Part shown: positions 23,010 through 35,089 of the stretch, piece by piece | Layout: each line of letters opens with the position of its first letter | Position numbering within the stretch: the first letter of the stretch is position 1 | Assembly: GCA_911728455.2 (NCBI GenBank) | Contig: OU452223.1 | Coordinates: 1,364,001-1,428,000, forward strand | Direction: 5' to 3' | DNA: 64,000 nucleotides | Source: Marthasterias glacialis | Taxonomy: Eukaryota; Echinodermata; Asteroidea; Forcipulatida; Asteriidae | The notes under the pieces: generated by a model | The model's database searches: none | The model's input: the letters and a program-made list of their open reading frames with translations, nothing else | Told to the model about the DNA's origin: nothing | Position numbers and translations under genes: made by a program

Positions 23010-24040
23010 ATAATAATAATTTATTACATTTATAGTGCGCCCTCTCCATCCAAAGATGTTCGAAGGCGCATAATACAATAAAAAGAACTAAAATATAAAA
23101 ACTACAAAGAATTAAGAAGAAAACAAAAAGTGTAAAAAAAAAAAACAGTGAATCAGAAAAATTAAACAAATTAAGCATAAAACAATACCATCAAAATACA
23201 ATACTTCATGGAAATAAAACCCAAGAATCACACCAAGAAAAATAAGCAGAGTCAATAACAAAAGCACACAACAGAATTCATGTAAGACACATCAAAAAAC
23301 AATTGCATCAATGACATCCAAAATAATACATCATTCAATAGAGATAAAAACCTAAGTAAAAGAATCAGAAACAAGCCATGAAAATAGGATTAAAAACCAC
23401 AAAAATTCGCACAAAAATCAGTTATAGACTGTAGGCCTCTTTAAAAAGGTGGGTTTTTAATTTTTCTTTAAATGTCCCCAGTGAGTGAGCCCCCCGTACC
23501 CTAGCAGGTAGTGCATTCCACAGGTTTGGGGCAGCCGAAACAAAGGCGCGATCACCGAAAGTGTGTAGCATTCTACCCCTAGGGTACTCCAGTAGTAGTT
23601 CCTCCGCTGACCTCAGACGGTATCTCTGCTGTTTTTTGACAGTAAAAAGGTCACATACATGTACATAGTCAGGTGCTAAAAAGTTAATACATTTAAAAAA
23701 AAAAGCATAAAGATTTTAAAATGAATGCGGAATCTAATTGGCAACCAGTGCAAGTCCTTAAGAATTGGGGTAATATGACAAAATCTATGTGTGTTTGAAA
23801 CAACTCTAGCAGCAGCATTCTGTATCCTTTGTAACTTTGCTAGTTGAACATGTGGCAAACCATAAAACAAACTATTGCAATAGTCAAGACGACTAGTGAC
23901 AAAAGCATGAATTAAAATAATGAGCGAATTTTCTAATGCGTTTTATATTATGGAGAAAAACTGGTAGAGCAGACTTTAGTGATTTGAGAACTCAGAGACA
24001 TATTGGGGTCAAACCAAGATGTCTCAAGCTTAATGTTTCA
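23010..24040 (-). mobile_element. CR1/L2-like LINE, 3' end of ORF2, decayed
   Basis: Minus-strand relic of a non-LTR retrotransposon. From 5' to 3' it reads FDPNMSL, IKRIRKF, an IHAFVTSRLDYCNS block, LQRIQNAAARVV, HITPILKDLHWLP, then LAPDYV, FGDRAF...LWNALP and LKTHLFKEAYS with a stop near 23430. The 3' UTR ends in ACTATAAATGTAATAAATTATTATTATT (about 23010). These are hallmarks of the reverse-transcriptase C-terminal region. The frame is broken at least twice, at a poly-T run near 23690-23701 and near 23955, and the 5' part is missing, so it is dead. Confidence 0.85.
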
Positions 24041-25114
24041 TACTTAATGACTCCAACTGGGTCGGGCATTTATTGTCCTCTTAATTGGACAACAAATTGT
24101 ACTTATTGATTTTTTTTTACCAACAACATAAAAATTAAGGTGACCAACTAGAATTGATTTGCCAATGATCAGTAGGCCAATACCAAACTAATAATGGTAA
24201 TCAAATTGTTTTGAAATGCGCTGAAATTAAAAGAAAAACAGCATGATGTAGCAGCTTTGGTGTAAGTCTAGGCCTGTATTTGCCAAATGATAAAAACTAT
24301 ACGAAGCTCGTGACATCTGTTACCAATGAACAGCTGTCAGTTTTTGAAGCGGTTTTACTGTGTCCAAAAAAATATAATAAAACTAATACAACCAGGGCCT
24401 AATAATAAATGCTGACAGACCGGCTACATGCTTGGGAGTTTCATTTTGTACCCCACCGTGGATGAACATAAAACATATTTTTCATAAACATTAATTTCTG
24501 CAAGCAATATATAGTCTTTTATTAAGCTCAAGCTCACGTTTGATCGAAGGTTGATCAGAGTTATCAAATTTTATACCTATAAAATAGCAAATAAATATAG
24601 GTCATTATGTTACACACCAAAGTCTTCCAATATTTTTTATGAAGCATAATATTGGTCTACGTTCTGTATAAAACAAGTTTGGTCACAAAAACATTGACCA
24701 ATATACTTGGGCTTTCTTTTCACCCGTGGGAAAAATTAATTTACATTAATAGCATTACACCCCCCAAAAATGCCATTACGGCCTGCCACTGAGTGTGTGT
24801 GCTACAAGTTTAAAAACAAGTCAAGACCAACGACCAACCACCTAATTTTTGCGTTACATTGCATGACAGCCCCGGGGTGTGGCACGCATGTAGATTACTC
24901 ACTCTCATCCCTCATCAGTGCACCCTAGTTGCAGTCAAATCAGGGATGATGTTCAAGAAGTCCCAGCTTGCACCATCAGTACCAGTAGTCTGAGTTACTG
25001 AACCCTCTACAAGGCTTTTTTAAACATTTGAACAATATCTGGCGCATGGAGGGTCCGAGTGAACTCTCATCAAAACTTGGTACATGTGTACAAATGCCTT
25101 ACATGATTCAGGTC
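24041..25114. other. Non-coding intron sequence
   Basis: No recognised element except that from about 25030 it resembles the 9340-9560 repeat. Confidence 0.4.
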
Positions 25115-25590
25115 CGTCAGACAGGGAGTGACAAAACAACTGCTCTAAAATCCATCAAAGACCTGTATAATAATATACTTTTAACTCACCTGAAGTTCAC
25201 AGGAGATCTTGCCGGTCATTATTATGGTATGATTGTGTTAGACACATTTGTGAAAAAACATAAATTTTTCGGCTAAAAATCTGAACTGATGACCGCAACG
25301 ATGCTGGTGGATGCATTTCCAATTTGCCCAAGAAGCACAATTGAGGATTGCGCACAATAATGGCCTAGTGTATGGGGCAAAATTGTGCATAATCCTTAAA
25401 GTGCGCTTCTTGTGCAAATTGGAAATGCATTACACAGGCATCATTGTGGTCATCAGTTCAAAATTTTAGCAACAAATTTCTCGTACCACTATATTGAACA
25501 CCAACATCTCCTGCGTACTTCAGGTGAGTTTAAAGTACATTGTAAAGGTCTTTGATAGATTTTGGAACATTTTTTTGTCACTCCCTCTCT
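25115..25590. mobile_element. Foldback element beside broken discoidin exon
   Basis: Two arms are inverted around a centre near 25373. The inner arms CTGATGACCGCAACGATGC and ATGCATTTCCAATTTGC pair with GCAAATTGGAAATGCAT and GCATCATTGTGGTCATCAG. The outer arms pair AGGGAGTGACAAAA / TCAAAGACCT / CTCACCTGAAGT with ACTTCAGGTGAG / AGGTCTTTGA / TTTTTTTGTCACTCCCT. The outer arm is related to the repeat at 9430-9560. Confidence 0.75.
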
Positions 25591-25593
25591 GAA

Positions 25594-25651
25594 GGACTTG
25601 AATCCACCTGGCAACAAGTGATTGGGACATCTACATCTTCACCACAAGTAA
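25594..25651 (+). pseudogene. Truncated discoidin first exon (3' end only)
   Basis: About 19 codons reading LESTWQQVIGTSTSSPQ, followed by a donor (CACAA|GTAAGA) and intron sequence that still resembles the start of the intron at 20537 (AGATTA...CAGT....CCAA.ATGTATTCC). It aligns with the end of the exon at 20211-20536 (WLYVNGTS...PQ|GTAAGATTA). Everything upstream of this fragment has been replaced by the foldback at 25115-25590, so it has no acceptor. It is a remnant of an additional discoidin first-half exon, originally paired with the exon at 25798 or with a lost partner. Confidence 0.8.
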
Positions 25652-25797
25652 GATTACATTCAGCACAGTCCTTGCCAAGATGTATTCCTAGTAAACAGAC
25701 TAATTTCAATAGAGCTGTATATACACTACTTTGTCATCATTTATTTACTTTTCAAATGGTTGTTTCTTATCATGTTCTCCTGTATTTCCTTTGACAG

Positions 25798-25936
25798 ACA
25801 TTCCATGGCAACACTGATAGAGACACCCCAGTTACCAACATATTCAATCAGCCTATTCAAGCACGATACATCCGCATCAAACCAACAGCCTGGAATGGGT
25901 TCCCAGCCCTACGTATTGAACTCCTTGGCTGCAGAG
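25798..25936 (+). CDS. Discoidin domain 1, second exon
   Basis: Phase 0 start after CTTTGACAG, phase 1 end at AGAG|GTAAGT; 139 bases. It encodes TFHGNTDRDTPVTN, then IQARYIRIKPTAW and the C-terminal IELLGC, the standard end of an F5/8C domain whose last Cys pairs with the Cys near the domain start. With 20211-20536 it makes exactly 465 bases (155 codons), the same length as discoidin 2. Its closer genomic neighbour upstream is the broken exon at 25594, so this second half may originally have belonged to that one. Confidence 0.95.
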
Positions 25937-27290
25937 GTAAGTGATATCGTTCAGTGATGTCTGGTGCCATCAGACATCACTGACATCTAATTAATGTTTA
26001 ATTGATGCATAACTAATTGCATTTAGATATTATCATGTTCTTTTTTATTTAAAAGTTTAATTTTCCCCAGTGATTGACCACTAGACTGAATAAGAAAATT
26101 AATATTTATTACTGAATGAATAAGAAAATAAAGATATATTTATACGGTGGCATTGCAAGCTGACTTAGTGACTAAACATGACCTCAGCCTGCTTTATATG
26201 CCTTATTTGTATGGAACTCACTACCCCCTGTGCACATCATTAACACATTTTGAGCTTGCTGGTTATGTTGTTTGTACATGCTCAGACTCTATTGTGGTCT
26301 GTCCTTTCCTGCATTAAGATACTGACATTAAGTAACAAACAAACAGCATCCATGTCAATCAGATCATTGGTGTCAATAATGCACAATTTAAAAACAGAGC
26401 ACTAACCATCATGCCTCAAACTCAGAGAATAATTTGGTTATGTCACTGTACCTCACTCACCTCAAAAGTTCCAGTGAACTACTGGACCACACCCAAGCTG
26501 CTATACTACCAGCAGACAATTGACTCACCAATGATCAACACAGTCCATGGAAATATATAAAAATAAAAGAAATCATATGAAGTTTATACCAAGGTCTAGA
26601 TGAGAGCAGTTTAGACACCCTGTAAGTTACCACAAATAGCATGAGTTTGAAAACTCAAAATACACCCTAATGTAAGGAGGATTACAAAGTTGTGGAATCC
26701 CCAACATCAAAGGTGCATGAATCAGATATGTCCAGAGGACTTCCTAATGCCAAGGTAGATACCGCATCCCCAATATGATATAAATCAGCTACAATATGAA
26801 CCCATCTAGAACCAGAAATCGTAAACATTTTTTTCAAAACTACATAAAATGAAATTAAAAAGACCCCACACCCAAAGGTTATAGAAAAAACTGTCAATGA
26901 AGATTAAGCTGTGACTTAACAGAGTGATTTTCCCAAAACCATTGAACCATTTGAAGAGGAACTGTTTTGCAAATCTTGGTGTGTCTGAAAGAAATTAGAA
27001 TTGAATGTCCCTGCATGCCAACAAAAGACATAAATGCACATTGTATTTGTACATATGAGAATGTGAGATTGCAGCAAATTTACCAATTTAAAAAAAATAT
27101 TTAATTTATTGCACTTAACATCTCTGCTTGAAATAAGTCGACCTTGTATTGATTGGAGCATACAATAAGGAGGGCTTATAAAGTGTGATTTAGAGTCTCC
27201 AATAAAGGCATAGGCTTATCAAAATCACTTCACCCCCTATGACTGCCCACTAGTGATTTTGCCACCCTGGCACGAAGGAGCCAGCCCTTG

Positions 27291-27636
27291 TAATTGAATC
27301 TACAATCCCGGCCAAAAATGCTTGGGCCACTGTGACAAAAAACCATAAAACTCTCCCCCGTCCCCCGCTCCCCCACTCAATGTTGTTAATCCCAACTGGA
27401 GTACAGACCGCGCAATGAGAGCAAACATTGATCGGGGGTGGGGGAGGCCCAACGGGAAATGACAGGGATTGCAATTCCAGCCAAAAAGCTTGGGCCACTG
27501 TGACAAAAAATCATAAAAATCTCCCAAGTCCCCCACTCAATGTTGTTAATCCTAACTGGAGTACAGACTGCGCAATGAGAGCCAGCACTGATTGGGGGCC
27601 AGGAAAGGCCCAACGACAAATGACCAAGATTGTCAG
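27291..27636. repeat. ~175-bp repeat, two tandem units
   Basis: Two units share GCTTGGGCCACTGTGACAAAAAA.CATAAAA, CCCCCACTCAATGTTGTTAATCC.AACTGGAGTACAGAC and a following AATGAC block (27316 and 27488 starts, about 172-175 bases apart). A third unit is at 29133-29300. The mirrored Pro/Gly-rich ORFs on both strands come from this repeat. Confidence 0.85.
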
Positions 27637-28100
27637 AAATTTCCAAGCATATTATTAAAAAATTAAATAAAATGTTGACACATTTAACATTTATTGCTTC
27701 AAGGTTAGGCAGAAATAAAAATTGTGAAACCCACGACGACTTACTGTAGTACAGCATAATAATTGAGAGTCACTCTTTTTCTTTTTTCTTTTTGTGACGA
27801 TGGTGAACCGTTTTGGTTTTCGGCTTTTTCTGCCAATTACCAGAATGAGGGACTTGAAAACAAAGTGAAGAGGCTTGAGTGTCGTTGGTAAAGCGTACCG
27901 GACTTTTCACTGTGAATACAAACTCTCTTTCGGGAAGTTAGGTGCTAAATTGGTAGGGTATTAATCGTTACAGTAAACCGTTGCCGGTGCGCACTACAGT
28001 AAAGCTATTCTGTGTCTTTGGTTTGTCTTGGGGTGCAAGTACAAGACAGCCAGGAATTGTCTTTGTAACACTACAGAGTGAGCAGATAACTTAGGATTAA

Positions 28101-28366
28101 CCCTATCTGGACCGAGCTATGTTTGGGACAGAGACCCCTCCCCCCTGCATATAGTGCTGTTTTTGTGTCAATGAGTAACACATGCACAATTTTTTGTTTG
28201 AAGTTTCAAACCATGAAACACCACGCTGACTACTGCCTATGTTGCTTTCTGTAACAACCATCCACTGCTTTGGTTCCCTTCCGTGTATTTTTTCTACTCC
28301 ATCAAACAACTTTAATTTTTCTGTGTCTACCCAACTCCATGTAAAAAGACTAAGTGAACTGTCAGG
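28101..28366 (+). mobile_element. Possible left end of a TTAA element
   Basis: TTAA (28097-28100) followed by CCCTATCTGGACCG resembles the left end of the piggyBac-like MITE at 7614. The body does not match that element and no right end was found, so it is either another subfamily or a chance resemblance. Confidence 0.35.
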
Positions 28367-29132
28367 CAATAGACCGATTGCGCGACCCGCGTCACGTGAC
28401 CACTTCTGGGTATAAAATGTAAACACACACGACATCCTCAATAGGAAAGGGTGGTACGGTACACGATGACTAATGCATTTAGTTTATTTAGGCTTTTCTT
28501 GCTCAAAATCTGTGAAAGATATTCCAGAGTTTGTACCAGATACCTTCAAGTGGCTGAATAAAGCCAGTAAGGACAGTTCCAGCAAGTCTTGAAAATTGTA
28601 AAAGTACTGTATAAATGTGCACGATGTGTACAGCGCATGACGGAATGTTAGGCCAGATGACTGCGATCACCACACACTTTTCAACACGAAAATTTCAAAG
28701 TTTTGAAGCTGAAATCCTCCAAAGAAATTGCTTTCCAAAACTGTGTGATTCCTTTACCTATTTGAAATTCTGCAAGGCCAGGTATTAATGCTCACTTTTC
28801 CAACGTTGTTTATCCTTTTTTTTTACAGTGATTTACGCCTACATTACAAACAAAATAAAAGAGGGGTGGCTACACAATAGTCGTCCGACGCCGACAGTGC
28901 ATGGCTAAAAAACATCTTTTTAGTAGAATTCTGTTAAATTATGAAACAGAGATGTGATTTAAATTACTGCCACGACATACTACTTTAAATAAAGGGGTTG
29001 AGTAACTAATTTATCACTTAACAAAAGTAAAATTTACTGTTTTCTTACCCACTCTGTGTCACGGCCTATCTCTTTACACCAATAGCAGGTCACGTGACCG
29101 CATGTCAACATTGTCGCGCAATCGGTCTATTT
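28367..29132. mobile_element. Family N DNA transposon, both TIRs present
   Basis: Bounded by ATAGACCGATTGCGCGAC at the left and its inverse GTCGCGCAATCGGTCTAT at the right, about 765 bp apart. CACGTGACC occurs just inside both ends. It encodes no transposase. Copies with eroded ends are at 15340-16150 and 53413-54150. The third unit of the ~175-bp repeat follows directly. Superfamily uncertain because a clear target duplication is not visible. Confidence 0.8.
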
Positions 29133-29300
29133 AGGCCAAAATGCTTGGGACACTGTGTCAGAAAATCACAAAACTCTCCCCCGTCCCCCGCTCCCCCACT
29201 CAATGTTTTTAATCCCAACTGGAGTGCAGACTTCACATTGAGAGCCAGCATCGATCGGAGGCCAGGGTTGGCCCAATGGGATATGACCAGGATTGTAGAC
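29133..29300. repeat. ~175-bp repeat, third unit
   Basis: Same blocks as 27291-27636 (CCAAAATGCTTGGGACACTGTG, CTCCCCCACTCAATGTTTTTAATCCCAACTGGAGT, GAGAGCCAGCATCGATCGG). It abuts the right TIR of the family N element. Confidence 0.8.
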
Positions 29301-30468
29301 GCAATAATTTATTACATTTTTTTTTCTGATGCTGACAAAGGAATTTCAAACAATGATGGGTTAAATCCTGCAAACCAATGCTATAGGTTTAGTGTATTCA
29401 GTGCAATCACAGCAGAAACAAATGGTTTATCTCATCCCTTGTTTTACTAAAGCTCAGTGTTGTAATTCTTGTACATGAACCAGTACTCATACTCAGCTAG
29501 CAAAGTATTCAAAGTCCTTATTCAACACTCAACTTACAAAACACTGGTACTCAAAGTTAAATGTACTCAAAGACGATGGGAAAAGAAAAACCACAACTCA
29601 AAACTTAACCTCTATTATTTACATAAGATAATTTATCTTCCAGTATGCGCTATTCCTCCAATCAGATTGCTCTACGGGAGTGTGAGATAATAAACCATAC
29701 CTTATTCCCAGTAGTCAATATTGAACTCTACATATTTTGAATATTATGCATCACACTCTGTATACGGACAATGCAAAACAACATTCTAAACTTTGCGCGT
29801 TATGAAATAGTGTTCAAAATGTTTAAGCGTTGCACATTAAAAAGCACTGGAAGATCCAACGGCAGTATGAAGATGGCTGGAAGATAATTTGTTATCACAC
29901 ACACGTTCGTGGGATACGAGAAAATATAGCACGTCTTCATTCCATATCATTGGATATGGGATGCAGAAGCATTATATTCTCATGTGTTCCACTTGCCATT
30001 ATGCGATAACTATTAATATCTATGGACAGTTTTGTCTGCACTATCAGTGCTGGTCTCCCATAATAGTTATGTCAAATGAAAAAAAAAACCTAAAAAACCC
30101 ACCAGTCCAGCCATAACAAAACAAAGACACATAGTTTTGAACATAATGTGGAGCCTTTAGCAAAAAAGCACCTTGTAGAAGCACCCAGCATCAAGTGAGT
30201 AAAATCCGAATGAGAGATGCAATCAAAAATAATAAAACTTCCAGCAACAGAATGTAAATTCAAATCCCAAGTCAAAATTTTGATAAAAAAAACTCAAGAG
30301 TCAAAGATCTGGCCTCCATTTGTAGTTTAATGATGATGCAGTCTTAATACAAACCAGTATTATATAAACCAAATCAAAGCTATACTTATGGCTAAAATCA
30401 AGCCACACAGATGTCAGAAATTCACGAAACAAACAAATATCAAACTGCCTTGAATTACTACAAATACA
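29301..30468. other. Non-coding intron sequence
   Basis: Contains a loose inverted pair around TTATCTTCCAG (29634) and CTGGAAGATAA (29878). Nothing else is recognised. Confidence 0.4.
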
Positions 30469-31263
30469 ACTAGACATTAAGATTTTGTCTTTAGGACAAA
30501 ATCACAGCAGTTCCGATTGTTTTGTCTTTGTATCTTAAACATTGTACCTTGTCACTTGATTTGGCTATGTTACAGTTTCTGAACGCAACCTTCAACATGT
30601 TCAATGCAAGTCTGCAGATCATTTGTCAGACTTTAATTATGAGCTTCCTGTTTGGACTGGAAGTAAAGGTCAAAGTGTGGTTATGCCTAATAACAAAATG
30701 TCACATGTGATGTAAGCTACAAATGGTACAAAGATGATGACTCCAGGACATTTAGCACAGGAGAGCTTCCTGTTTGGACCGGAAGTAAAGGTCAAAGTGG
30801 GATCATGCATACCGTATTTTCCTGTGTATAAGGCCTTCGGCGTAAAGGCGCAGGGCCCCACCAAGGCCCCATTCAAAATAACTCCTCAAAGTATAAGGCG
30901 AACCAACATATAAGACGCATCATGACCGCGACATAAAGGCCAGCTTGTCCCTACTCATTGTCAGTAAATAACCTCAAAGGGGTCATTGTGTTGGCCATTT
31001 GCTGAACTGATGATCTGTGATGAGCATGGCGTGCCACAATAAAAACTATTCAATTTGACCACGGACGAGTTTAGTGTCAAGCAGAAAATGTTCCCAGACA
31101 AATGGAAACCTATAATTAGCGTAAACTTCTGTTGCCCTATGTTATTAAATGCATCGAAAAACGATGTTATTGGTCTACACGTAAATTATTTGCTCACCTC
31201 AATACCTCCATAAGCAAGCCGTTTTCTCGGACGTGATCATGCAACGCGCTCCCTTCATTCATA

Positions 31264-31655
31264 AAATGGCATGTCGTGGCCAAGCGGTTAAGATCACCGG
31301 ACTCAAGTTCTGGTGTTGTTGGCAGCAGAGTGTGGGTTCGAATCCCGATCACGGCACTTGTGTCCTTGAGCAAGATACTTTACCATAATTGCTTTGTCCT
31401 TCGGATGGGACTATAAGCCGTAGGTCCCGTGTACTAGGATAGGTAGTGCACGTAAAAGAACCCGAGCACTTATCGTGGAAGATGTAGGGGAATTACCCCC
31501 GTGTTTCTGGTTCACATGGAAAGCATTCTTATCTACCATATCTACAGGTTTCCTCAGGCTTGAGAGCTACAGTGATTAAGTTCACTTATGAGGCATCCTT
31601 GGTTTCATTACGGAAATGTATAATAATCATAATAATAATAATAATCATAACTAGA
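31264..31655 (+). mobile_element. tRNA-Leu-like SINE, plus strand
   Basis: Head GTCGTGGCCAAGCGGTTAAG, an anticodon-arm-like CCGGACTCAAGTTCTGG with CAA in anticodon position, and B box GGGTTCGAATCCC point to a tRNA-Leu origin. The body contains CACTTGTGTCCTTGAGCAAGATAC and TAAAAGAACCCGAGCACTTATC, and it ends in an AAT-type repeat (31620-31650). It is the best preserved of three copies in this window. Confidence 0.85.
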
Positions 31656-34143
31656 CATAAGTTTTTGTGACATCACAAAAACAAGGTGTTCGGAATATGG
31701 TAGTTTAAGCTGTTATTTAATGTATCTAAAAATATGAGCATAGAAACATGAAATTGTGCTTTGAAATATATTTAATTTGCAGCAGAGAAGGACCTTCATG
31801 TTCCTAGCTCCTACCATTTTTAAATGAGTAGCTACTTCCGGTTTGACCGGAAGTAAAGGTCAGAGAGGTCACGCAATGTGCAATAGAAAAGTACCTTCCC
31901 AAACCTTAGTATTTTGTGAAAGAATCATGTTCCTACCTCTAACAACTTTAAAAATGAGGAGCTACTTCCGGTTGGACCGGAAGTAGAGGTCACAAAGGTC
32001 ACGCAATGTTCAACAGAGAAGGACCTTCCCTAACCTTGGTACTTGGTGAAAGAATCATGTTCCTACCTCTGACAACTTTTGAATGAGGAGCTACTTCCGG
32101 TTTCACCAGAAGTAGAGGTCACACAGGTCACACAATGTGCAACATAGAAGGACATTCCCTAACCTACAATCTGATGTAAGAATTGTGATTATATAATAAA
32201 AACTTCTTAAATTATGAATTTTTGAATATTTGAATTTACAGTTTGAACCAGAAGACAAGGTTACATTGGGGTCATGTCTGTATGGCGATTACGCAGTTTT
32301 GAATGACCTTTCCGATGATGTACAGATTGTAAAAATCCATTGTGTACTTCAGGAGTTATGATTTTTTGAAATAATAAACTTTGATTTATGAAATATGAAT
32401 AAGAGAATAATTAAAAAGAGCTTTATCATATGTATTTCATGGGGACTTCCGGTTTGGGCAGGAAGCGAGGTCAACTCAGGTCACTAAAAACTATAAAGAA
32501 CCGCATACATTTATTGTAACTCAACTCCTGGAGGAAAAACAAGTTACCTTTTTGATTTTAACTGCCAGGAAAAACAATGTTTTTGTGCTTTCCAAAGTGT
32601 TCCTTTTACACGCAGTGCAATTGGCTGCCGCCAGGTTGTCTGTTCAAAATAGTATTCATATTGCCTTTTATCAAAACATTAACCCTTGCTGCCCTCCGTT
32701 TTGTTCGTCATCTATGCGTTGTCAATAAAATAAAGTGTGTATCTCTAGTGAACGTTGATGGCGCTATATCAAATTAACAGTCTCATTTTGTAACATCACC
32801 TTTACTGAACACTGGTGTACTGTACAGTCAATCTGATATTGGACAGATTCAAATTCCGAGCTCATTATCTGTATTAAAAAGTTCCAAAGTTTTATAAAAA
32901 CTACCCCACTTTAATAAACATCATAAACACAAGTGTGCACGGCTATAGAAATACACGGACATTTTGAAAAGCGATGACTTTACTTTTAAACAGTTTTACA
33001 CAGCGTATCCCGACAACAACTCTCGCGGGGGTAAAGTGCCTCTGGCCCCGCTGTTGCACACTTGTGACTCTCGTACGTAAGCACGTACGTGATCGGTATA
33101 TATAGAACGAAAGACGATCATTTTGAAAATTGCATTTTCTCCACCATTATACATCAAACAACTCACGTGAGCATGTGATCATCTCAGTAAAGTCTCCTCT
33201 TCCTCTCACTGTCACAATTAAGCCACCAGAATGACATAAAGGGAAACATTTCCACACTGAACTTGGCATGACTTAACACTTTTTCTTTGCGTCGCCATTA
33301 TTACACACACACAGAACTTAACAACACACCGCAAAGTTCCATGAACTGTGACAAGACCTGACTTGTTGCGTGTATGTATATACACAGCACAGCATGCAGT
33401 AAAAGCCTAGAGTGCACACGCATGAGGTGCAATACAGTGAGGTAACTGTACAGACTCTATCGGCGATCGCGCTAAAAATGGCACTTTTCACCTTAATATA
33501 ACTTTGTTATGCAACGGCCAATTTTGTTAAAATTTCGCAATTAGGCTTTTATAGTCGTTATCTATTACTAAAAAATTCAACATGTAGTTTGCTCAAAAAA
33601 ATTCGAAATAAAAAAAATCTTATTTTTAAACTCGTCATCGTAACAAACTGTAACATTTGACGACGTCATCAATATAATATTTTCATAGGTCATAAACTAC
33701 ATTTTATTTCTTACACTGAAACCATGTCCATATTGACTCCACAGCTTAAATTGTGACTTTTTAAACATTTTTTGCTTCAACTTCCGGTTTGAACCGGAAG
33801 ACAAGTTCAAATTGGGGTCGTCTCTGTGAGACATTTAATTATTTTTTAAAGACCTTTCCGATGATGTATAGATTGTAAAAATCCATTGTGTACTTCAGGA
33901 GTTATGATTTTTTGAAATAATAAACTTTGATTTAATGTAGTTCGACACCCGATGACGTCATCATGACGTCACAACAACGGTTTTGTCTCCTTGACATATA
34001 CTACCTATGTATGAATTTTCAAGGTTATATGACCTTCGAAAGTGTGCATTTGGAAGTGGACAATCGCCAGAGAGAAGAAGAAGTATTAAAAAAAAAACGA
34101 ACAAAAACAAGAGGTCTTCGGACCAGAGTCCGAACACCTAATA
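31651..34143 (+). mobile_element. Family M element, nested copy
   Basis: Starts ACTAGACATAAGTTTTTGTGACATCACAAAAAC with AAGGTGTTCGG and ends CCAGAGTCCGAACACCTAATAAT. It contains three ~129-bp tandem units, each with an ACTTCCGGTT..ACCGGAAGTA(A/G)AGGTCA module (31834, 31962, 32091), further modules at 32235, 32446 and 33780, and the double CRE at 33950-33971. Sequence 32590-34140 is a near copy of 21484-22996. Confidence 0.75.
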
Positions 34144-34570
34144 ATAAAAAAAAATGGCAAACATTGTCCAATAAGCATGCAACAGGTACATGCATGTGCT
34201 TCTCCCCATTGCTCAGCACGGGATTTCCCCTCAATGTGCAACGTTCCCAGTAAACCTTGTTCCCAAAACTTAAACCTGAAGGTTTCTAGGTAATGTAGAT
34301 TGAAAAGCCATGGTGACGAGCTCGGTCACGACCTGAAGGGACACGTGGACGATGATGACATCATAATTCAGTGCGGTCCAATCAGTTGCCGGGAAAGGCT
34401 CGCCACACAATGCCCAAATGAATAGATCTCAAAGACATCGTGAATGTGTATTCACACGGAAGGGTGGGGTTTGAGTATTAAAATGTTTTCCAACTGTTTT
34501 GTTGTTCTTTGAGAATTAATAAAAACCTCAATAATATTAATCTGTATCATTTCCAATAAATTTGTTTAAA

Positions 34571-34630
34571 ATGAACTTTATCAAGAGCGACAGCGAGGAT
34601 GAGGACTTTGACGGCTTCACAGACATGTAG
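34571..34630 (+). pseudogene. Short acidic ORF, possible transposase C-terminus
   Basis: Twenty codons, MNFIKSDSEDEDFDGFTDM and stop, in the right part of the TA-flanked element. Acidic Ser/Asp/Glu tails ending in FxGF are seen at the C-termini of pogo/Tigger-type DDE transposases, and the TA target site fits that group. This is inference from a very short peptide; nothing else of a transposase was recognised. Confidence 0.25.
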
Positions 34631-35089
34631 GAGGCACACGTGACATGAATTGAACTCAACGCCTCTTTTCAGAGCCACCACACATTCGAAGAACATATTA
34701 ACATGACGTTGTCTTAATAAAGTTTAATCAAGAAAAAATTATATACCGGTAACTAAAATCCCCTGAAAAGTCCAATTGTTTAAAATAATTTCCCATGGTC
34801 TATAACAAAGATTTGTTTTCTCGAGAAAGTCTATAATAAACAAGTTTCCTGAAAATAGGAATTTCCCTCAATACTGGTGAAAAAAAACTATTAAATTGCA
34901 ATACAATATATCAGAAAGATACATTTATCAAAAGTAAAGAGTTTCTTCGCAAGTCCATCAACAATTACTAGAGAAAAAACTCTTTGTCCTTAAAGTTTAC
35001 AATATAATTTTGTTGATGATTTAAGTGTACAAAACAGACTACATGTAGAAATAAAATACTTTAAAAGTACACATATATTTTATGATCGA

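Larger units (their letters stand above)
20537..25797 (+). other. Intron inside discoidin 1 (5.3 kb)
   Basis: Phase 0, GTAAGA...TTTGACAG. It contains a family M element (20758-22996), a LINE relic (23010-24040), a foldback (25115-25590) and the broken discoidin exon remnant (25594-25651). Confidence 0.85.

Noticed and set aside
25552..25794. 80-codon ORF before the discoidin second exon as a separate coding exon
   Set aside because: Only its central ~19 codons resemble discoidin. Upstream sequence is foldback arm and the downstream part is intron beyond a donor, so it is listed as an exon remnant.
27250..27757. Pro/Gly-rich ORFs on both strands
   Set aside because: They come from two units of a ~175-bp tandem repeat with a third unit at 29133.
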